Shown: piece by piece, positions 9,119-17,650 of the stretch
Layout: each line of letters begins with the position of its first letter
Numbering within the stretch: the stretch's first letter is position 1
Notes under the pieces: model-generated
What the model was told of the DNA's origin: nothing
The model's database searches: none
What the model saw: the letters and a program-made list of their open reading frames with translations, nothing else
Assembly: GCF_003428625.2 (NCBI RefSeq)
Contig: NZ_QVQT02000004.1
Span: 1 to 64,000 of the forward strand
DNA: 64,000 nt
Reading direction: 5' to 3'
Origin: Paracidobacterium acidisoli
GTDB lineage: Bacteria > Acidobacteriota > Terriglobia > Terriglobales > Acidobacteriaceae
Position numbers and translations under genes: made by a program

Positions 9119-10864
9119 ATGGCGGCACAGGAGACGGATCAGCCCCTCCCCCAGCAGGATCGCTTCGCCCTCGCCGCCGAAGCCTCGCAGGACGGCTTCT
9201 GGGAGTGGCATCTGCCCTCCGGCACAGCCTGGTTTTCCCCCCGCTGGCAGCAGATCTCCGGCTTCCTCACGCTTGAGCTCTCGGCCGACCCCGATCACTG
9301 GCTCACCCGTGTCCACCCGGAAGACAAGCCACTGCTCATGGCCGACCTGCGCGCGGTTCGCGCCGGCAAGGCACTGCGCCTCCGCCGCGAACATCGCCTC
9401 CGCCATGCCAATGGCATCTATCGCTGGGTGCTCGTGCGCGCCATCGCCAGGCACGGAGAGGATGGAGAGGTCGTACGCATCGCCGGCTCGCTTACCGATA
9501 CCACCGACCGGCGCATGACCGACCCGCTCACCTCGCTGCCCAATCGCCTTTTCTTTCTGGATCACCTCGAGCAGCGCATGGAAGAGGGACGCTCCCGCGG
9601 CGACTGGAACTTTGCTGTCGTCTCTCTCGCTCTGGACCGTTTCTCGATGATCAACGAAAAGCTGGGCTACGCCGGCGGTGACGCTCTGCTCATTCACGCC
9701 GCCGAACGGCTGCGTCAGGCCATCCCCGCACCCTCGCTCCCCGCCCGCCTTGGCGGAGCCGGCTTTCTCGTCTGCCTTGAAGAGATCTCCAGCCGCGAGG
9801 AAGCCGTCGGCCGCGTACAGCAGATCCACAGGCAGCTCCATCAGACCTTCGCCTGGCGCCGCGAGCGCATCACGCCCGGCCACGTCTTCGGTATCGCCAA
9901 AGCCGATGCCGCTTATGCTCACCCCGAGGAGCTGATGCGCGATGCCGAATCGGCCCTCGTGCAGGCCAGAACCTCCGGCCCCTCTGCCGATCCGGTCAGA
10001 ATCGTCTGCTATTCGACCGGCATGCGCGAGCGGGCTCTCGATCAGCTTCGCCTCGAAGCCGACCTTGAAAGAGCCATCGCCGCCGGCGAGCTGATTCTCC
10101 TTTATCAGCCGGAAATCGACCTCGTCACCGGCCGCATCATCGGCTTCGAAGCCCTGGTCCGCTGGCAGCATCCGCAACGCGGCATGATCCCTCCGTCAGA
10201 ATTTATCCCCCTCGCTGAAGAGACGGGACTCATTCTGCCTCTCGGCGACTGCGTGCTGACCGAGGCCTGCCGCCAGCTCGTCACCTGGCGCGAGCAGGCC
10301 TCCGCGACCGGCCGCAATCAGGAAAATCAAAAGACGCGCGGCCAGAGCGGCTGCGATATAGACCTGCGCGTCAGCGTCAATCTCTCTGCCCGGCAGTTTT
10401 CGAGCCTGGGACTGGTCGAGCGTATCGAGCAGATTCTGCGTCAGACCAGCCTCGCTGCCGGCGATCTCCGCCTTGAGGTCACCGAAACCAGCCTCATGAG
10501 TGACGCCGACACCGCCCTGCGCACCATGCGGGATCTGCAGAACCTCGGCGTCGGTCTGCACATGGACGATTTCGGAGTGGGCTACAGCTCCCTCCATCAC
10601 CTCCATCGCTTTCCCTTCGACACTCTTAAAATCGATCGCTCCTTCATCGGCAGAATCGCGGAAGAAAAAGGCGGAGCTGAAATCGTCCGCACCATCCTCG
10701 ACCTGGCCCGCTCGCTGCGCATGAAGGTCGTCGCCGAAGGCATTGAGACCGCCCATCAGGCCGAGCAGCTTCGCACCATGGGCTGCCCCTTCGGCCAAGG
10801 CTATTACTTCGCCCGGCCTATGACCGCCGCCACCGTCAGCGAGATGCTCGTCCCCGCCAGCTGA
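9119..10864 (+). CDS. PAS-(degenerate GGDEF)-EAL cyclic-di-GMP phosphodiesterase
   Basis: 581 residues, no membrane segment. Residues about 20-125 form a PAS sensor with a C-terminal PAC motif. Residues about 130-290 are a GGDEF fold starting DPLTSLPNR, but the active-site loop reads GGAGF (212-216), so diguanylate cyclase activity should be lost. Residues about 310-575 are an EAL domain with the catalytic set visible: FEALVRW (Glu344), VNLSARQF, EVTETSLM, MDDFGVGYSS, TLKIDRSFI, VAEGIE and GQGYYFARPM. It probably hydrolyses c-di-GMP to pGpG, with the GGDEF fold as a possible GTP-sensing module. Neighbours are unrelated and no strong ribosome binding site is seen. Confidence 0.9.
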   Translation: MAAQETDQPLPQQDRFALAAEASQDGFWEWHLPSGTAWFSPRWQQISGFLTLELSADPDHWLTRVHPEDKPLLMADLRAVRAGKALRLRREHRLRHANGIYRWVLVRAIARHGEDGEVVRIAGSLTDTTDRRMTDPLTSLPNRLFFLDHLEQRMEEGRSRGDWNFAVVSLALDRFSMINEKLGYAGGDALLIHAAERLRQAIPAPSLPARLGGAGFLVCLEEISSREEAVGRVQQIHRQLHQTFAWRRERITPGHVFGIAKADAAYAHPEELMRDAESALVQARTSGPSADPVRIVCYSTGMRERALDQLRLEADLERAIAAGELILLYQPEIDLVTGRIIGFEALVRWQHPQRGMIPPSEFIPLAEETGLILPLGDCVLTEACRQLVTWREQASATGRNQENQKTRGQSGCDIDLRVSVNLSARQFSSLGLVERIEQILRQTSLAAGDLRLEVTETSLMSDADTALRTMRDLQNLGVGLHMDDFGVGYSSLHHLHRFPFDTLKIDRSFIGRIAEEKGGAEIVRTILDLARSLRMKVVAEGIETAHQAEQLRTMGCPFGQGYYFARPMTAATVSEMLVPAS

Positions 10865-11024
10865 TCCCAGGGCCTGATCCGAATGGCTTAACCTGGTCGG
10901 CTCACCCGGCCGGTCTCTCCCTCTTTTCTGTATGCTGTCCAAGCCGCCGGTTCCGCTCCGGCTCGCCTCGTTTGAAGCGGAATGGCCGCCGGCGCAAATC
11001 GGAAGAACAGGAGACTCTCCGGTC

Positions 11025-11561
11025 ATGAAGCTCTTTCTCGCCCTTGCCTGTTGTAGCCTGCTGATGGTCGGTACCGCATCCGCACAGAAAGCTCCGCCCA
11101 GCCCAGCCCGCACCGCCACTGCCACCATTGACGGCCAAACCCTCACCATCAAATATTCCGCTCCCTCCGTTCGTGGCCGTCAGATCTTCGGCCCTGGCGG
11201 TCTCGTGTCGCACGACCGCACCGCCCCCGTCTGGCGGGCAGGTGCAAATGCCGCAACCTCTTTCCATACCGACGCCGACCTGGATCTCGGCGGCCTCAGT
11301 GTTCCCAAAGGCGACTACACCCTCTTCGCCGACGTGCAGGACCCTGACCACTGGACTCTCGTCGTCAACAAACAGACCGGCCAGTGGGGCCTCACCTATA
11401 ACGCCTCACAGGATCTTGGCCGCGTAAAAATGGAGATGAGCACACCGCCCTCGCTCGTCGAGACACTCTATTACTCCATCCAGGACAAAGGCGGCAGCAA
11501 AGGCGTGCTGCAGCTTGCCTGGGAGCACCACGTCGCGTCGGTGCCCTTTACCGTGAAGTGA
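11025..11561 (+). CDS. Secreted DUF2911-family protein
   Basis: 178 residues from the ATG at 11025, preceded by AGGAG. A signal peptide (MKLFLALACC to TASAQ) leads to a beta-rich domain with SPRTATIDG-like strands, YSAPSVRGRQIFGP, VWRAGANAATSF and PKGDYTLFA, which are hallmarks of DUF2911 in Acidobacteria and Bacteroidetes. The biochemical role is unknown; export to the periplasm or outside is likely. The frame is open from 10932, but the signal peptide and ribosome binding site decide the later start. It stands alone, before a tRNA gene. Confidence 0.85.
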   Translation: MKLFLALACCSLLMVGTASAQKAPPSPARTATATIDGQTLTIKYSAPSVRGRQIFGPGGLVSHDRTAPVWRAGANAATSFHTDADLDLGGLSVPKGDYTLFADVQDPDHWTLVVNKQTGQWGLTYNASQDLGRVKMEMSTPPSLVETLYYSIQDKGGSKGVLQLAWEHHVASVPFTVK

Positions 11562-11653
11562 CCCTGGATCAGAATCGTTCCGGCATATTGCATCCCCGCC
11601 GCGGAACAATCCCGAAGCGGCTCATCCGCTACACTGAGACGAGCCGCTTCACC

Positions 11654-11729
11654 GGGCCTGTAGCTCAATGGTCAGAGCAGGGGACTCATAATCCCTTGGT
11701 TGGGGGTTCGAATCCCTCCGGGCCCACCA
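11654..11729 (+). tRNA. tRNA with CAU anticodon (elongator Met or Ile2)
   Basis: 76 bases including encoded CCA. The 7-bp acceptor stem pairs GGGCCTG with CGGGCCC, the D stem is GCTC/GAGC, the anticodon stem GGGGA/TCCCT with loop CTCATAA, and the T stem GGGGG/CCCTC with TTCGAAT. G1 pairs with C72, so it is not an initiator tRNA. The CAU anticodon could be elongator Met or the lysidine-modified Ile2; the anticodon arm resembles E. coli ileX more than metT. A composition break follows at once. Confidence 0.95.
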
Positions 11730-11880
11730 TAAAATCAATCACTTACATCGATATGCCGATGCCGGCACTGCCCGTAAAGCTGTAAGGCAACTGGATTGGC
11801 ACTAGCTGTCCTTATCAGGGCATAAGGGTTAGCTGGCATAGAGTTGTAAGTCCACACGAGGTATAGACCCCTGCGGAAGA

Positions 11881-12189
11881 CTACCCAGGTCGCATCGTGG
11901 AGTTATCCCTGCTATTGCCAATTCGATTCTCGTGTGGATTGCCCGTACCTAAAGACACACCATTACTTACATCTAATTGTGCGCCCGGGGTAGTTGTCCC
12001 TGTCCCGACCTGACTGCCCGAGACCGCAATGAGCGCGTTACCAACCGTGGAGGTTCCCGTAAACACCGGGGCTGTACCGGTTGTGCCTGAACCTGCCACT
12101 GCCTGCGCCCGCGCACTCACCGCAAACACCACGATGCATATTGTCACTGTCACCACCTCGCCGAGACTTCCCTTGTCACAAAACGTCAT
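11881..12189 (-). pseudogene. Truncated remnant of a secreted tail-fibre-like repeat protein
   Basis: About 102 residues. A hydrophobic signal-like segment ending ARAQ is followed by GTTGTAPVFTGTSTVGNA, AVSGSQVG and TTTPGAQLDV, patterns seen at the start of long acidobacterial and phage proteins with GIGTTxPxAxL repeats and C-terminal chaperone (S74-type) domains. Here the frame ends soon after the first repeat, so the body is missing. The start is uncertain (the frame is open to 12312; ATG at 12189 fits the signal peptide). It lies directly after the tRNA gene, in more AT-rich sequence, and is best read as leftover from a rearrangement. Confidence 0.45.
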
Positions 12190-12322
12190 TAGATTGTCAT
12201 TTCTTTGGACGGGTAGCCGGGTTCGCCGCTTACCACTCCCTGGGCGTTCTTTAATGAGAGAGGGCCGCTGCGGTCTGTTCTTGTTCCGCCGCGTATCACT
12301 GCGAATCTCCAAAAAGGGACAT

Positions 12323-13111
12323 ATGCCGGCAACACTTAACTCACTACTTCGGAAGCACGTTCCGGGGCTGCATCATTTTCTCAAGGAAACCCTCGCGCGA
12401 ACCGGATTGCCGGTTCCAAAGATGCTTTTGGGCAGGCCAGTATGGACACACTCTCAGCTTTTGAATCGCAGACTCACTGAACCCCATGTCTTCCGCTGGA
12501 TCGCTGACAACCTCCACCCAGGTGATGTTTTTTTTGATGTCGGCGCACATCAGGGCTGGATGTCGATAGTCGCTGCCCGGAAGACCGGACGCGCCGGCAG
12601 AGTTGTGGCTTTCGAACCATCCCCTCCGTCGGTAGAGTTCTTGTCCTACCACAAAACGGTGAACCGGTTGTCGCAGTTAGACATCATTCCCAAGGCAGTT
12701 ACGAATAGAGATGATGCCGGAATACCTTTTTATCTGGTTGGAGACGGAAATGCGTTCATGAACTCTCTCTTCGGTACGGACACCCCGGAGATTTCGGCCC
12801 GGGGCAAATCTGTTATCGAGATCGAAACCATTACGCTGGATACTTTTTCACGCCAATCGGGACTCATCCCCCATCTGATTAAGATCGATGCCGAGGGTGC
12901 CGAAATATGGGTGTGCGAGGGGGCAAAACATCTTCTCGCTCATAACCATCCAGCTCTGATTATTGCGATACATCCCTTATGGCTTCCAGAAGGACAAAAG
13001 ATAGAAGATATGTTCAAGCTCTTGAGCAGCTTTGGTTATCGAATAGTAGATTCCGACATCTACAAATACAACGGAGCGGATTTCGGAGACTACCTGTTTG
13101 TTGCGGACTGA
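12323..13111 (+). CDS. FkbM-family SAM-dependent methyltransferase
   Basis: 262 residues from an ATG preceded by AAAGGGA. SAM-binding motif I is VFFDVGAHQGW (around residue 75), followed by VVAFEPSPPSVEF. The FkbM signature LIKIDAEGAEIWVCEGA is in the C-terminal half. FkbM enzymes O-methylate sugars and polyketides and are often in polysaccharide loci, but no glycan genes are nearby. Third positions are clearly less GC-rich than in flanking genes and it lies within 600 bases of a tRNA, both suggesting recent acquisition. The frame is open from 12029, but earlier codons run through the antisense remnant. Confidence 0.85.
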   Translation: MPATLNSLLRKHVPGLHHFLKETLARTGLPVPKMLLGRPVWTHSQLLNRRLTEPHVFRWIADNLHPGDVFFDVGAHQGWMSIVAARKTGRAGRVVAFEPSPPSVEFLSYHKTVNRLSQLDIIPKAVTNRDDAGIPFYLVGDGNAFMNSLFGTDTPEISARGKSVIEIETITLDTFSRQSGLIPHLIKIDAEGAEIWVCEGAKHLLAHNHPALIIAIHPLWLPEGQKIEDMFKLLSSFGYRIVDSDIYKYNGADFGDYLFVAD

Positions 13112-13341
13112 GTCGGTTCTGTTTATAGATACCGCGTCATTATGTAGCCGATATAGCAGCCGTAGTCCGGTATCTCCCAGTCCTGGGGGAGTCGGCGGTG
13201 ATGTCATCCCGACGTTCATCCTTGCATTGACGTACGCTTTCCTGGACACGGCAATGCGGCCATCAGGGCTTCTCAAAGCGATTCCGGCAGCCTGTGAAAC
13301 AGCAATCGGGTATGATCCCTGTGATGTCAGGAGGGGGATTC
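13112..13341. other. Intergenic tail of the atypical patch
   Basis: About 230 AT-richer bases between the FkbM gene and the glutathione peroxidase. No gene or repeat was recognised; composition returns to normal near 13340. Confidence 0.4.
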
Positions 13342-13893
13342 GTGCGCAGATTTGCTTTCATTCTTGCGTTCTGCCTGGCGGGGAGCGCGATGGCCGCGTC
13401 CACCGGCAGTGTTTATAACTTCACGCTGAAGTCGATTGATGGGCAGCCGGTCAGCCTGTCGTCGTATCACGGCAAAGTGCTGCTGCTGGTCAACGTCGCC
13501 AGCCACTGCGGATTTACGCCACAGTATGCGGCGCTCGAATCGGTGTATGAGAAATATAAGGGCCGCGGCCTGGTCGTCATCGGCGTTCCGGCAAACAACT
13601 TTGCCGGGCAGGAGCCAGGCACCAACGCGGAGATCAAAAAGTTCTGCACCACAAAGTACAACGTGAGCTTTCCCATGATGTCCAAAGTCTCCGTGCTGGA
13701 ACCGGACAAAGCTCCGCTCTATCAGTTCCTTACCAGTAAATCGACAGACCCGCAGTTCGACGGCGAGATCAAATGGAATTTCACCAAATTTCTGGTCAGC
13801 CGGGATGGAAAACCGCTGGCTCGTTTCGAGCCGAATGTCACTCCGGACTCGCCACAGGTGATCGCCGCGATTGACGCCGCATTGAAGCAGTAA
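13342..13893 (+). CDS. Exported Cys-type glutathione peroxidase / thioredoxin-dependent peroxidase
   Basis: 183 residues from a GTG at 13342, which has a strong AGGAGGGGG site; upstream ATGs in frame lack one. A signal peptide (VRRFAFILAFCLAG to AMA) indicates export. The peroxidase fold shows NVASHCGFTPQY with the peroxidatic Cys56, the Gln-containing VPANNFAGQEPG, a second Cys at 102 (KFCTTKY) in the resolving position of thioredoxin-dependent enzymes, and the Trp motif IKWNFTKFLV. No selenocysteine TGA is present. It probably reduces peroxides in the periplasm. A hairpin follows. Confidence 0.9.
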   Translation: MRRFAFILAFCLAGSAMAASTGSVYNFTLKSIDGQPVSLSSYHGKVLLLVNVASHCGFTPQYAALESVYEKYKGRGLVVIGVPANNFAGQEPGTNAEIKKFCTTKYNVSFPMMSKVSVLEPDKAPLYQFLTSKSTDPQFDGEIKWNFTKFLVSRDGKPLARFEPNVTPDSPQVIAAIDAALKQ

Positions 13894-13905
13894 TCCCTCT
13901 CGCAG

Positions 13906-13938
13906 GCGAGCCTGTGCCGCTGCAGGTTGCAGGCTCGC
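13906..13938 (+). terminator. Candidate terminator hairpin after glutathione peroxidase
   Basis: A perfect 9-bp stem (GCGAGCCTG with CAGGCTCGC) and 15-base loop start 12 bases after the stop codon. There is no clear T-run, so it may be a weak or Rho-assisted terminator. Confidence 0.5.
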
Positions 13939-14058
13939 GTCTGGAATCTTCCGCACGGCCATCGCCAGGCTCAGACCATCGAGCGCATTTTGATAGAAGA
14001 ACGAAGTCCATGCGAGTAGATTGATTCCTGCCTGCTCTATCCAGGGGAACCGAGCCTG

Positions 14059-15216
14059 ATGTCCAGCCCTGCCTCTACGCACACCCTCGAATCGCCGCGC
14101 ACCGCCACCTCCACCCGTCTTGTTTCGCTCGACGTGCTGCGTGGCATCACCATCGCGCTGATGATCCTCGTCAACAACAGCGGTCCGTATGCCTGGTGGC
14201 CCTTCCGTCATTCCGACTGGAACGGCTGGACACCGACTGACCTGGTCTTCCCGACCTTTCTCTTTCTCGTCGGTATCTCCATTGTTTTCTCCACCGAATC
14301 CCGTCTCAGCCGCGGCGCAACCAAAGCCAGCCTGCTCTCTCATAATGTGCGGCGCTTCGTCGTTCTCTTTCTCCTGGGCCTCGTCGTTAACGGATTCCCC
14401 TTCTTCCATCTGGCGACCCTCCGCATCTACGGAGTGCTGCAGCGCATCGCCATCTGCTTCCTCATCGGCAGCGTCCTGTATCTCTGGGACCGCCAGCGTA
14501 TCAGCAGCAAAATCACTCTCATCATCGTCGCCCTCCTCGGCTACTGGATTCTCATGCGCTGGGTCCCGGTTCCCGGCTATGGAATGCCTGTGCGCGACAT
14601 CCCCCTGCTCGACAAAAACGGCAATCTCACCGCATACATCGACCGCCACATCTTCCCCGGGCGTCTCTATGAAGGTGTTCGCGATCCAGAAGGCCTGCTC
14701 AGCGATCTGCCCTCCATGGCTACCCTGCTTCTCGGCATGCTCACCGGCATCTGGCTGCGGACAAAGCGCACCCTCGGGCAAAAATGCGCGGGCATGCTTG
14801 CCTCCGGTGTTCTTTGCATCGTGCTCGGCGAGCTCTGGAACCCCTGGTTTCCCATCAACAAAAAGCTCTGGACCAGCTCCTTCGTGCTCTTCACCGCCGG
14901 CGTCGCTCTGGTCAGCCTGGGTCTCTGTTACTGGGCGATAGAAATCAAAGGCTGGAAGAAGGGCTGGACCTTTTTCTGGCTGGTCTTCGGCACCAATGCC
15001 ATTACCGCCTATGTTATATCCGAATTACTGGCAGCCGGCCTCTGGGCCGTCCGCACCGGGCCTCATACGAGTCTTGATTACTCTATCTACCGGCACCTGT
15101 ATCAGCCCATCCATCCGCCGGTCATCGGCTCTCTGTGCTATTCCATCTCATTTGTGCTCGTCTGCTGGATTCCGGTCGTCTTCCTCTACCGGAAAAAGAT
15201 CTTCATCAAAATCTGA
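14059..15216 (+). CDS. HGSNAT-like / DUF5009 membrane acyltransferase
   Basis: 385 residues, about ten membrane segments. The start region LVSLDVLRGITIALMILVNN and the following PTDLVFPTFLFLVGISI are signatures of the heparan-alpha-glucosaminide N-acetyltransferase family, which moves acyl groups across the membrane onto sugars. In environmental bacteria the substrate is unknown, probably a cell-envelope or exported glycan amino sugar. An AGGGGAA site precedes the ATG. It is transcribed toward the oppositely oriented cytochrome gene, so the two are convergent. Confidence 0.85.
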   Translation: MSSPASTHTLESPRTATSTRLVSLDVLRGITIALMILVNNSGPYAWWPFRHSDWNGWTPTDLVFPTFLFLVGISIVFSTESRLSRGATKASLLSHNVRRFVVLFLLGLVVNGFPFFHLATLRIYGVLQRIAICFLIGSVLYLWDRQRISSKITLIIVALLGYWILMRWVPVPGYGMPVRDIPLLDKNGNLTAYIDRHIFPGRLYEGVRDPEGLLSDLPSMATLLLGMLTGIWLRTKRTLGQKCAGMLASGVLCIVLGELWNPWFPINKKLWTSSFVLFTAGVALVSLGLCYWAIEIKGWKKGWTFFWLVFGTNAITAYVISELLAAGLWAVRTGPHTSLDYSIYRHLYQPIHPPVIGSLCYSISFVLVCWIPVVFLYRKKIFIKI

Positions 15217-15234
15217 TTCCGTCTGCGCAGCCGC

Positions 15235-17298
15235 TCAGAATGTCTTTATGTATTCCGTCAGTGCCCGCTTGTCGTCATCCGGCAGCGTCGACCCAAAGGT
15301 GTGCCCCCGGTCCTCGACAAAATCGGGAGCATTGTCCGTCAGCAGAAAGAGCCCGTTGACATGGCCACCCGATGTGATGCGGCACAGCAGCCGGTTCAGA
15401 AAATTATCTCTGCGCAGAACCTCCGGCGGCACAGCGCCAGCATTGGCAACCACGTCAATGGGCGTATTGCGCGCAATGCACACATGACCGCCCTCCTCAT
15501 ACTCGAAAGTGCTCGCCTGCGTCGTCCGCCGAATCGTCTTCAGCCCGTCTCTCCGCTCCGGCCACAGTAGCTTCTGCATCGCGTCTTCATAAGCGGCTAT
15601 CCTCCCCGCAACCGACGGATCGCCATTGAATATCCCCAGCGAGTTGTTATGAAAAAACGGCGCCGTAGCCCACACATTGGCCAGCGTCGGCGTCCGATAG
15701 TAGCCTCTGCCGCCCCTCGCCTCCACCGGCAGCAGCTTCAGGCTCGGATGCAGCGGATCTGTCAGCCCTGAGATCTCTACCTCCGGCTGCTGCTTGTACG
15801 TCTCCGAGGAAAACTCCGCCCAGATATGCCCCGCCTGAGCATTGGTGCCCATCGCGCGCTCGCTGTTGGTGCCAATCTCTGAGACCGGATGCCTCACATC
15901 GTCTGACAGAAAGTTATCCGTCAGAAAATCCTCCTGCATCACTGCCTGACGAAACCACTCGGTCTCGGATCGTGCATCGCCCTGCGGGGGCCGCTTGCTC
16001 GAGTGGCACCTCGCGCAGTTCTCCGCGAATACCAGCTTGCCTCGCACTACCACCTGCTGATCCTTCGGCAGATATGCCGCTCCGCCATCGGCATCGGCCA
16101 GCTTCAGCGGAGCAAGCGTCCGCAGAAAAGCCTCAAGACCATTCATCCTCGCTTCGGTGTTCGTCCATCCCTCATCGCATGCGCCATCCTGTTTGCGCGC
16201 GCTTTTGGGATCGAAAACCGACTGTGGACGCTTCAGCCCGAAGACCGGATCATGCAGCGTCGTCCACACACCCGCACAGACGCCGATATTCACATACACG
16301 CGCAGCGCAGCGCACGCCGTGTCGTCCACGCCCGGCTTCGGCGTCGGATCATCCAGACACGCCGACCCCACCGAATCCGAGCCGTCTTTCAGCACGTGAT
16401 ACACCTCGCGCGTCACGCCGTCCGCCGTCACCTCTTTGAACTTCGGCCGGTCGTTCAGATTCGCAATGTTGTTAATCACATTCGGATTGTTGATGTGATC
16501 GGTCGCAACCTGAGAAGTATCCGACGTTCCCGGCGGCTGCGCCTGCGCCACCTGCCATCGAAAGTCGCTCGCCTTCAGCCCTCTCTTCGGCGGATACTTC
16601 GCCGTAAAGAACAGCTGTTCGCGAAAATACTGGTTGCCGATTCCCGGAAACAGATTGTGCCATTGCGGATTCTCCGGATCGGCCGGCGGATGCAGCGGAT
16701 TGAATCCCACATGGCAGAAGCCGCACGCAATGCCGATCAGATACGGCGGTTCCATCGTCGCCGGATCGGCCATGTACTTCTTCACATCCCACTCGGACTC
16801 TTTGAACTTCGGATTGCGGAACTTCCTCAGCCCCATCACACCCGTCGGCTCTCCCGGAATATCCGGAATCTGCGGCACATCCGGACTCGAACAGTCATCC
16901 ATCCACAATCCATACTGATCCGCGTGCGTCGCCTTCATGCAGTCCGGGTCGCTGATCACGCCAAAGCGCCGGAAGCGCTCGCCGCGATATCGCGAATCGA
17001 CCGCCTGCAGCAGATCAAATTCGCCATGAGATTCCACCGCAAGAAACCGCCACAGCGCCTGATCGCCCACAACTGACTTGCCGGACGCATCCACATCGCC
17101 GCCCGTCCAGAAGTACCAGGTATCGCGCCCGTGCATCTGCAGCGGAGTCAGCCCGGCATAGCTCGACTGATAGCAGCTGCTCCTGCCGCTCGGACAGGGA
17201 TAGGTATTCTGCGCCCAGGTGGTGAAACCACCGGTCGCCGCCGCGGCGGCCAGTATCACACCGGCAGCCCGAATAAGGAGAGATCGTTTCAGGTGCAT
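15235..17298 (-). CDS. RoxA-like di-heme cytochrome c (oxygenase/peroxidase family)
   Basis: 687 residues with a signal peptide (cleavage near TWAQ). Two covalent heme sites are seen: CGFCH at 192-196 and CARCH at 428-432. Length, signal peptide and the place of the first heme site closely resemble the rubber oxygenase RoxA (about 680 residues, first heme near 191-195), a dioxygenase cleaving poly(cis-1,4-isoprene); RoxA belongs to the CcpA/MauG superfamily. Further features are MHGRDTWYFWTGGD, QALWRFLAVESHGEFD and, near the C-terminus, YYRTPTLANVWATAPFFHNN. A general di-heme peroxidase role is the alternative. It is divergent from an FAD-linked oxidase, a possible partner. Confidence 0.72.
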   Translation of the reverse strand: MHLKRSLLIRAAGVILAAAAATGGFTTWAQNTYPCPSGRSSCYQSSYAGLTPLQMHGRDTWYFWTGGDVDASGKSVVGDQALWRFLAVESHGEFDLLQAVDSRYRGERFRRFGVISDPDCMKATHADQYGLWMDDCSSPDVPQIPDIPGEPTGVMGLRKFRNPKFKESEWDVKKYMADPATMEPPYLIGIACGFCHVGFNPLHPPADPENPQWHNLFPGIGNQYFREQLFFTAKYPPKRGLKASDFRWQVAQAQPPGTSDTSQVATDHINNPNVINNIANLNDRPKFKEVTADGVTREVYHVLKDGSDSVGSACLDDPTPKPGVDDTACAALRVYVNIGVCAGVWTTLHDPVFGLKRPQSVFDPKSARKQDGACDEGWTNTEARMNGLEAFLRTLAPLKLADADGGAAYLPKDQQVVVRGKLVFAENCARCHSSKRPPQGDARSETEWFRQAVMQEDFLTDNFLSDDVRHPVSEIGTNSERAMGTNAQAGHIWAEFSSETYKQQPEVEISGLTDPLHPSLKLLPVEARGGRGYYRTPTLANVWATAPFFHNNSLGIFNGDPSVAGRIAAYEDAMQKLLWPERRDGLKTIRRTTQASTFEYEEGGHVCIARNTPIDVVANAGAVPPEVLRRDNFLNRLLCRITSGGHVNGLFLLTDNAPDFVEDRGHTFGSTLPDDDKRALTEYIKTF

Positions 17299-17650
17299 GA
17301 ACGTGCTGCCCCTTCAGGAGAGAGTTCCGGCGCTCGGAGCAACTCCCCATCTCCTGACCGGCGTCATCCTACCACACGTCCTCACATCCGGCTTGACTTT
17401 GTTCCACCCCGTCCTGTACTTTCGCCCCGTTCCTGCCGGATCGTTTCGTCCGGATGCTTGCATCACCCGTCTCCTCTTCTTCTCAACCGGGTTCGCGTCC
17501 AGTCGTCCGTCCGGTTCGCTCCACGAGACGGCGGCAGATAGCTCTATCGCTCATCTGCCCAGGCATCGCCAGACAGAACAGATCCGTTGCACTGCTCCGC
17601 ATTGCCATCTTTCGCAATCCCCGGCGCCACGCGCTCAGGAGGTTCCGTTC
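17299..17650. other. Divergent intergenic region between cytochrome and FAD oxidase genes
   Basis: About 350 bases without a convincing gene; the oxidase frame happens to stay open through it. It contains a candidate rightward promoter (17393-17422) and the AGGAGG site of the oxidase at its right end. Confidence 0.5.
17393..17422 (+). promoter_or_regulatory. Candidate promoter for the FAD-linked oxidase
   Basis: TTGACT (17393-17398) and TACTTT (17417-17422) are separated by 18 bases. The -35 matches consensus at 5 of 6 positions and the -10 at 3 of 6. It would give a leader of about 220 bases. Confidence 0.35.

Noticed and set aside
11730-13341. Integrase or attachment-site duplication after the tRNA
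   Set aside because: No repeat of the tRNA 3' end and no recombinase gene could be found in the patch.
13327-14781. 484-codon minus-strand open frame
   Set aside because: Runs antisense through glutathione peroxidase and the acyltransferase-like gene; acidic, low-complexity product.
16003-17076. 357-codon plus-strand open frame
   Set aside because: Antisense of the di-heme cytochrome; Arg/His/Ile-rich shadow.
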